From Comamonadaceae bacterium M7527 (lineage in GTDB: Bacteria > Pseudomonadota > Gammaproteobacteria > Burkholderiales > Burkholderiaceae_C), in the NCBI GenBank assembly GCA_021044545.1, contig CP087990.1:1984001-2048000 (forward strand): a stretch of DNA of 64,000 nucleotides, in the 5' to 3' direction. Of this stretch, positions 59,173-64,000 are shown in pieces. The first letter of the stretch is position 1; the number at the start of each line of letters is the position of its first letter. The translations under genes and the position numbers were made by a program. The notes under the pieces are model-generated. The model was not told the origin of the DNA and did no database searches. It saw only the letters and a list, made by a program, of their open reading frames with translations.

Positions 59173-59664
59173 TTAGTTAGGCGCCAGCTTGCGCACCAAC
59201 TCGAGAGCGTGCTGCAGGGCAAATGCCACGGTGGCGTTGCGCACTTGCTCACGGTTGCCAGTAAACACCTGGTGCTGGGTGCGCACAATGCCGTCTACAG
59301 ACCATGCCAGCCATACCGTGCCCACGGGCTTGTCGGGTGTGCCGCCCGTGGGGCCGGCAATACCGGTGGTGGCAATCGTCACTTGAGCGCCCGTGGCCAC
59401 AGCGGCGCCCTGGGCCATGGCTTTGGCCACGGGCGCACTAACGGCGCCGTGCGCCTCAATGAGGTCTGCGTTGACGCCAAGAAGCCTTGTTTTGGCCGCG
59501 TTGCTGTAGGTCACCAAGCCGGCTTCAAACCACTGGCTGGAACCTGACCAGTCTGTACAAGCCTTGGCAATGCCGCCGCCTGTGCAGCTCTCGGCCGTGG
59601 CCAGTGTCCAGGCTCTGTCGGTTAACGCCAGCGCCAGTTCGGGTATGTCGTTGTGAATCATCAT
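59173..59664 (-). CDS. pncC: Nicotinamide-nucleotide amidohydrolase (CinA C-terminal family)
   Basis: PncC deamidates nicotinamide mononucleotide in NAD recycling. The product has about 163 residues from the ATG at 59664 and consists of the CinA C-terminal domain only: TLATAESCTGGGIAKACTD with the catalytic Ser region, GVSAPVAKAMAQGA and TIATTGIAGPTGGTPDKPVGTVW. It overlaps the start of the pgpA stop region by a few bases, so pgpA and pncC are probably co-transcribed. Confidence 0.9.
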   Translation of the reverse strand: MMIHNDIPELALALTDRAWTLATAESCTGGGIAKACTDWSGSSQWFEAGLVTYSNAAKTRLLGVNADLIEAHGAVSAPVAKAMAQGAAVATGAQVTIATTGIAGPTGGTPDKPVGTVWLAWSVDGIVRTQHQVFTGNREQVRNATVAFALQHALELVRKLAPN

Positions 59665-59665
59665 G

Positions 59666-60217
59666 TCAAATGCCTTCCCAGATACGCAGGCCAATGGCCC
59701 ACACCAGCAGCGTGAGTGCTGCAGCCACTATGTCGTCAAACATCACGCCAAAACCACCACGCCAGCCAAAGCCCTTGAAGTGCTGGTCTGCCCAGGCAGT
59801 GGGGCCAAACTTGACGGCGTCAAACAACCTGAACAGTCCAAAGGCCAAGGCTTGGCCTGCCAGGCCTTGCGGCATGACCAGCAGCAACACCAGCCAAAAC
59901 GCAATCACCTCGTCCCACACCATGTGACTGGAGTCCATCACTTGCATGTGTTGCGCGCACACTTTGCATGCCCAGCAACCCACCACAAAGCCAATGCCAA
60001 TTAAGGCCAGCCACGCTGTGGTGCTAAGCCATATGTCCAACACCAGATAGGCCGCCCATGCCCACAAGCTACCCACTGTGCCTGGCGCTACGGTGGCCAA
60101 GCCCGCGCCAAAGCCCAGTGCCAGCCAGCGCGCTGGATGCGCGGCCATAAAGCGCCATGAGGGTTTGGTCACTGGTGCGTTGCCATGCTCGGCGTGTGCT
60201 GAATACGGGTTGTTCAT
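59666..60217 (-). CDS. pgpA: Phosphatidylglycerophosphatase A
   Basis: PgpA removes the phosphate from phosphatidylglycerophosphate to make phosphatidylglycerol. The 183-residue product has several membrane helices and the family core GFGAGLATVAPGTVGSLWAW and WDEVIAFW, ending FDDIVAAALTLLVW. Length is normal. It lies between thiL and pncC, an order common in Burkholderiales. Confidence 0.92.
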   Translation of the reverse strand: MNNPYSAHAEHGNAPVTKPSWRFMAAHPARWLALGFGAGLATVAPGTVGSLWAWAAYLVLDIWLSTTAWLALIGIGFVVGCWACKVCAQHMQVMDSSHMVWDEVIAFWLVLLLVMPQGLAGQALAFGLFRLFDAVKFGPTAWADQHFKGFGWRGGFGVMFDDIVAAALTLLVWAIGLRIWEGI

Positions 60218-60226
60218 GGTGGCATG

Positions 60227-61297
60227 TTAGCGGGACTTAAAGTGGTCAAACGCCTGGAATTGTTGCAAAACAACTTCGCCCGCCTGGTCTACCCAGCGCA
60301 GGTCACGCTCAGCTGTAATCACGCCCACTGGCGTGATGGCGATGTTGTGCGTTTGCGCCATGGCCTCCAGGGCAGCTGTGTGTTGCGGCGCTGCCGTAAA
60401 CAACAGCTCGTAGTCGTCCCCGCCGCTGGCGCACAGTTGGCGGCGGTAGTCGGGTGCGGCCATTGCCAGTGCGGGCGCGTGGGGCAGGGCGTCTATGTTG
60501 ATGCAAGCGCCTACTTGGCTGGCGTTGAGCAAGTGCTGCACATCACCGGCCAGGCCGTCACTCAAGTCCATGGCGCTACTGGCAATACCGCAAAGGGCAA
60601 GCCCCAGCGCGTTGCGCGGTGTGGGCTGCTCCAAACGCTCAAGCGCTTGGTCCCATTGCTGCGCGGTGCTGCGTTGGCGCAGCGCACAGGCGCGGCTGTC
60701 TTGGTTGATGGCCTGCAGCGCCCAGGCGGCCTCGCCCAATGCACCACTTACAAACACCGTGTCACCCACTTGTGCGTCACTGCGCTTTAGCGCGTGCTGG
60801 GGGGCAACCTCGCCCATGACGGTGATGCAAATATTCAGAGGCCCGCGTGTGGTGTCACCGCCGACCAGGCTGCACTGGTGTGCGCTGGCCAGTGCAAACA
60901 AGCCACTTGCAAATTGCGTCAGCCATTCATCGTTGAGTTCGGGTAGCGCCAGGCTCAGCGTAAAGCTGCGCGGGGTGGCGCCCATGGCGGCCAAGTCACT
61001 GAGGTTGACGGCCAAGGCCTTGTGTCCCAGGCGCTTGGGATCTGTGTTGGCAAAAAAGTGCCGGCCTGCAACCAGCATGTCGCTGGACACGGCCAATTGG
61101 GTGTTGGGCGTGTGCAGCAGCAGCGCGCAGTCGTCGCCTGGGCCTGTTGCGACGTGTGCGCCCAGCGTGTGCGGGCGTACAAAGTGGCGGCGAATCAGCG
61201 CAAACTCGCCGCCTGCATGGCAGTCGGTGTTGCCGTCAAGGTGGTTGCTGTTACGCAGCGCCTGGGTTGGTCGTTGGCTTTGCTGGGTCGGCGTCAT
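60227..61297 (-). CDS. thiL: Thiamine-monophosphate kinase ThiL
   Basis: ThiL converts thiamine phosphate to thiamine diphosphate. The product, about 356 residues from the ATG at 61297, has GGEFALIRRHFV near the start, VATGPGDDCALL with metal-binding Asp, AVSSDMLVAGRHFF, and GDTTRGPLNICITVMG. An Ala/Gln-rich leader of about 28 residues precedes the conserved domain. The start overlaps the end of the antiporter gene, and no better start was found. The gene ends close to pgpA. Confidence 0.92.
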   Translation of the reverse strand: MTPTQQSQRPTQALRNSNHLDGNTDCHAGGEFALIRRHFVRPHTLGAHVATGPGDDCALLLHTPNTQLAVSSDMLVAGRHFFANTDPKRLGHKALAVNLSDLAAMGATPRSFTLSLALPELNDEWLTQFASGLFALASAHQCSLVGGDTTRGPLNICITVMGEVAPQHALKRSDAQVGDTVFVSGALGEAAWALQAINQDSRACALRQRSTAQQWDQALERLEQPTPRNALGLALCGIASSAMDLSDGLAGDVQHLLNASQVGACINIDALPHAPALAMAAPDYRRQLCASGGDDYELLFTAAPQHTAALEAMAQTHNIAITPVGVITAERDLRWVDQAGEVVLQQFQAFDHFKSR

Positions 61298-62618
61298 TGG
61301 TGTTGCTGCTGTCATAGCCGCTATTGTCCCCGTAACCAGAGTCATCAGTCTCTTTGTCGCTGTCGCTTGATGCGTAGTCCACAGGCTCAAACTGCGCGTC
61401 GGCTACGGTCAGGCCCCGGTCTTCCGAGTCTGTGGGCACGTCGCCAGCCCAGCGCAGTGCGCGCGCCACAACAGGTGGGCCTATGGTTTCAAATACGGCA
61501 ACAGCCGCAAATACCACCGAGGCCACAATGGCACCAGAGTATGGAAACTGGTCTGCCGTGGTGTTGGCCAAGCCAATGGCCATGCCGGCCATGGGCAGCA
61601 AGATGAGACCGGCATTCATGCTGGCCTGGCGTGGCCAGCCCATCAGCGTGCCGGTGGCTGCCACGCCTATCCATTTGGCCATGGAGCGCGCCGCTACAAA
61701 CACGGCTGCAGCGGGCGCAAACGCCAGCATTTCATTCAGGTGTAAGTTGGCGCCCGCATACACAAACAAGGCTACAAAGAACAGCTCGAATGCGGGGCCA
61801 AACGCCATGTTGGCCAGCAGCTTTTTACGCTCGACGCCGCGCACCACCAAACCCAGCACCAGCGGGGCAAACAGCACCGACAGCTTGAACATCATGGCCA
61901 GGCCCAGTGTCATGGCTACGGCGCCCACCACCAGGGCCAAGCTGTATTGCTCGGCGCCTCTGGTGGTGCGTGCCACGTGGTGCAGCGCCAGGCCCATGAC
62001 CAAACCCAACACACTGGAACCTATCAACTGGTAGGCCGGGCTACCAATCATGGTGGCCAGTGGTGCATTGGACTGGTTGTACAGCGCGGGCAGTAACGCG
62101 GCAAATGCCAAAAACGCAATCACGTTGTTCAGCGCTACCAATGCCTCTGACCGGGTGGTGGTAGGGCCTTCAGCGCCCAGCTCATGCGCCACGTGAATCA
62201 GCACTGCCGGCGATGAAGAAATCGCAATGGCGCCAATGACGGCGGCAGGCAGCTCGGGAATGCCAAACCACACCAACGCAACGTACACGGCTACAAAGGT
62301 CAGTGCGGCCTCTGCCAACGATACAGCCAGCAAGGCCTTGTCATGCAAAATTTCGCGCCAGTCAAGCGACAAGCCCAAGCGGTACAAAATCAGCGCCAAC
62401 GAAATATCGACCACGATTTTGGCATTGGCCAATGACTCGTAGCCAAACAGGTGTAGGCCGTTGGGTCCTGCAACCAAACCCACCAACATAAAGCCGGTGA
62501 TGGAGGGAATCCAGGACACTCGGTGGGCCAGGTAGCCGCCCAGGGCGCCACAAAACAGCAAAAAGCCAAAAAAGAACAGGGTATTGGTGGCAAGCGGGAA
62601 GGTGGGCAAAAAGTCCAT
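61251..62618 (-). CDS. Cation:proton antiporter, CPA2 (Kef-type) family
   Basis: The 455-residue product is a membrane exchanger with about twelve hydrophobic helices. The N-terminal part has GFMLVGLVAGPNGLHLFGYES. The core has AISSSPAVLIHVAHELGAEGPTTTRSEALVALNN, the ion-binding region. An acidic, Asp/Ser-rich tail of about 60 residues follows. No TrkA domain is present, so it is a short form. It overlaps the start of thiL on the same strand. Confidence 0.88.
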   Translation of the reverse strand: MDFLPTFPLATNTLFFFGFLLFCGALGGYLAHRVSWIPSITGFMLVGLVAGPNGLHLFGYESLANAKIVVDISLALILYRLGLSLDWREILHDKALLAVSLAEAALTFVAVYVALVWFGIPELPAAVIGAIAISSSPAVLIHVAHELGAEGPTTTRSEALVALNNVIAFLAFAALLPALYNQSNAPLATMIGSPAYQLIGSSVLGLVMGLALHHVARTTRGAEQYSLALVVGAVAMTLGLAMMFKLSVLFAPLVLGLVVRGVERKKLLANMAFGPAFELFFVALFVYAGANLHLNEMLAFAPAAAVFVAARSMAKWIGVAATGTLMGWPRQASMNAGLILLPMAGMAIGLANTTADQFPYSGAIVASVVFAAVAVFETIGPPVVARALRWAGDVPTDSEDRGLTVADAQFEPVDYASSDSDKETDDSGYGDNSGYDSSNTNDADPAKPTTNPGAA

Positions 62619-62720
62619 AAGGTGGGCAACTAGGCCATTAATTAATCATTAAGTTCGCGATGATAGACGCCTGTTGTGAACTTTGCTGGCGGCGTGTTTG
62701 TGCCGCCTTGTCCACACGCT

Positions 62721-63110
62721 TTAATGCAGCGTGCCTGGCGCCGCACTGGTGCTTTGCAGCACAAATGGCGCAATAGCGGCCTCGAATTTGGTGCCGTCTA
62801 CCGCCACAAAAAAGTAGTGCCCACTCATCATGCCGGCTGGTGTGCGCAGTTGCGCACCACTTGTGTATTCAAAAGCTTCACCTGGTTGCAGCAGTGGCTG
62901 CTGGCCCACTACGCCCAGCCCGTCCACGCTTTCAACTTGACCGTTGGCGTCTTCTATGTCCCAGTGGCGAGCGATGAGCTGCGCACCCACCTCGCCGTGG
63001 TTCTCTATAGTGACAGTGTAGGCAAAGGTGTACAGGTTGTGCTCAGGGCGGGACTGCTCGGCAATGTAGTGGGGCTTAACGGTGATGTGAAAGGCGTAGG
63101 CAGTGCTCAT
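62721..63110 (-). CDS. apaG: ApaG domain protein
   Basis: The 129-residue product has the ApaG fibronectin-like beta fold with YTFAYTVTIENHGEVGAQLIARHWDIED and PAGMMSGHYFF. ApaG-like proteins are linked to cobalt/magnesium homeostasis. The ATG at 63110 gives the normal length; an upstream extension to 63314 overlaps rpe and is not a real part of the gene. It is divergent from rpe, as is common in Burkholderiales. Confidence 0.93.
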   Translation of the reverse strand: MSTAYAFHITVKPHYIAEQSRPEHNLYTFAYTVTIENHGEVGAQLIARHWDIEDANGQVESVDGLGVVGQQPLLQPGEAFEYTSGAQLRTPAGMMSGHYFFVAVDGTKFEAAIAPFVLQSTSAAPGTLH

Positions 63111-63198
63111 GGCGCAATGGTAGCGTGCCTGCATGTGGCCAGCGCAAGTGCGACAATATGCCCCTGTTAGCGACCACCAACACCTTACGAATTCAGCT

Positions 63199-63876
63199 AT
63201 GACGTTTCGCATTGCCCCATCTATTTTGTCCGCCGACTTTGCCAAGTTGGGCCAAGAGGTCACAGACGTGATTGCCGCAGGTGCGGACTGGATACACTTT
63301 GACGTGATGGACAACCACTACGTGCCCAATCTCACGTTTGGCCCCATGGTGTGCCAGGCCCTTAAGCCACATGCCAAAACACCTGCTGGCGTGGCCGTGC
63401 CCATTGATGTGCACTTGATGGTCAGCCCCGTAGACGCGCTGGCTGAGTCATTTGCAAAGGCAGGCGCTGACCTGATCAGCTTTCACCCAGACGCCAGCGG
63501 CCATGTGCACCGCAGTATTCAGGCCATCAAAGCGCAGGGCGTCAAAGTGGGCCTCACCTTCAACCCTGCCGAGCCTTTGGACGTGCTGGACTGGGTCATT
63601 GACGACATTGACCTGGTGCTCATCATGAGTGTGAACCCTGGCTTTGGCGGGCAAAGCTTTATTGACTCGGCGCTGCGCAAAATTGAAGACGTGCGCCGCC
63701 GTATTGACGCCAGCGGCAAGGACATTCGCCTCGAGGTAGACGGTGGCATCAAAACCGACAACATCGCCCGCGTGGCGGCTGCCGGAGCGGATACCTTTGT
63801 GGCGGGCAGCGCCATATTTGGCAAGCCTGACTACGCCAGCGTGATCGCCGACATGCGCGCCGCGTTGGCCGCGTGA
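63199..63876 (+). CDS. rpe: Ribulose-phosphate 3-epimerase
   Basis: Rpe interconverts ribulose 5-phosphate and xylulose 5-phosphate. The 225-residue TIM barrel has IAPSILSADFAKLGQEV, WIHFDVMDNHYVPNLTFGP, DVHLMV and MSVNPGFGGQSF with the metal- and substrate-binding residues. It ends EVDGGIKTDNIA. Its stop overlaps the gph start (GTGA at 63873-63876). Confidence 0.97.
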   Translation: MTFRIAPSILSADFAKLGQEVTDVIAAGADWIHFDVMDNHYVPNLTFGPMVCQALKPHAKTPAGVAVPIDVHLMVSPVDALAESFAKAGADLISFHPDASGHVHRSIQAIKAQGVKVGLTFNPAEPLDVLDWVIDDIDLVLIMSVNPGFGGQSFIDSALRKIEDVRRRIDASGKDIRLEVDGGIKTDNIARVAAAGADTFVAGSAIFGKPDYASVIADMRAALAA

Positions 63877-64000
63877 GCGTTACCGCGCAGGCCCAGCGCT
63901 ACAAGGCCATCATCCTGGACTTGGATGGCACCATGGTGGACACCATAGGTGACTTTGTGGCCGCGCTCAATGCCGCGCTGCAAAGCTGTAACCTAAGCCC
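63873..64000 (+). CDS. gph: Phosphoglycolate phosphatase (HAD family), partial
   Basis: Gph hydrolyses phosphoglycolate. The first 42 residues are in the window. They begin at GTG 63873, which overlaps the rpe TGA, and show the HAD motif I region IILDLDGTMVDT with the catalytic Asp. The gene continues past the right edge. The rpe-gph order is common in betaproteobacteria. Confidence 0.88.
   Translation, partial: MSVTAQAQRYKAIILDLDGTMVDTIGDFVAALNAALQSCNLS

Noticed and set aside
1..64000. CRISPR arrays, tRNA/rRNA genes, insertion sequences, prophage genes
   Set aside because: No direct-repeat/spacer array, transposase, integrase or stable-RNA sequence was recognised on either strand by eye.

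Overview
This window is almost entirely a flagellar supercluster from a betaproteobacterium, most likely a Burkholderiales member. The placement rests on the flanking housekeeping genes (the apaG-rpe-gph order, thiL-pgpA-pncC, and a DUF1840 protein) and on the overall character of the flagellar proteins. Base composition looks mid-to-high 50s %GC by eye. No tRNA, rRNA, CRISPR array, insertion sequence or prophage was seen.

Layout. (1) 1-8686, +: 3' end of fliK, then fliL-fliM-fliN-fliO-fliP-fliQ-fliR-flhB, followed by three unusual genes in the same run: a DamX-like membrane protein with a SPOR-like end, a small basic protein, and a membrane-anchored coiled-coil protein. (2) 9156-11331, -: a PomAB-like stator pair (motA-motB); motB is frameshifted. 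(3) 11683-13349: a DUF1566-type lipoprotein and a sigma-54 activator without an N-terminal sensor domain. (4) 13551-17672, +: flgP, an FlgT-like protein, a LysM-like protein, a second FliK-like protein and a stand-alone FlhB C-terminal domain. (5) 17694-19321, -: flgA-flgM-flgN. (6) 19479-33552, +: a lytic transglycosylase, then flgBCDEFGHIJK, with flgE grown to 1325 residues. (7) 33566-45772, +: flgL, fliD, flaG, a frameshifted flagellin of about 968 residues, a small TPR-like protein and a giant 1594-residue flagellin. (8) 45847-47643: small unknown genes and a Sel1-repeat protein. (9) 47905-56156, +: a FleR/FlrC-like sigma-54 activator followed by fliEFGHIJ. (10) 56224-64000: housekeeping genes (DUF1840, FMN-dependent glutamate synthase-like, UPF0149/SEC-C, pncC, pgpA, thiL, CPA2 antiporter, apaG, rpe, start of gph).

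How it works together. The window encodes the rod, hook, P and L rings, MS and C rings, most of the export gate, the export ATPase, the stator, the anti-sigma factor FlgM and the filament. The PomAB-like stator together with FlgP and FlgT-like proteins points to a Vibrio-like motor with extra outer rings. Promoter-like sequences suggest a sigma-54/FliA hierarchy. Good sigma-54 -24/-12 elements precede the regulator-fliE operon, flgB, the TPR gene and the giant flagellin. FliA (sigma-28)-type elements precede motA, flgP, fliD, flaG and the first flagellin. flhA, flhF, flhG, fliA, fliS and chemotaxis genes are not in the window.

The most striking signal is a roughly 100-residue module found three times in tandem in the hook protein, once in the filament cap and about four times in the giant flagellin. 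It appears to have spread among proteins that share one axial structure and has greatly enlarged some of them. A second module is shared between the hook protein and the other flagellin. Four genes (fliO, motB, the first flagellin, and the glutamate synthase-like gene) carry one frameshift each. These may be sequencing errors, but the flagellin one lies in a six-G tract and could be a phase switch.
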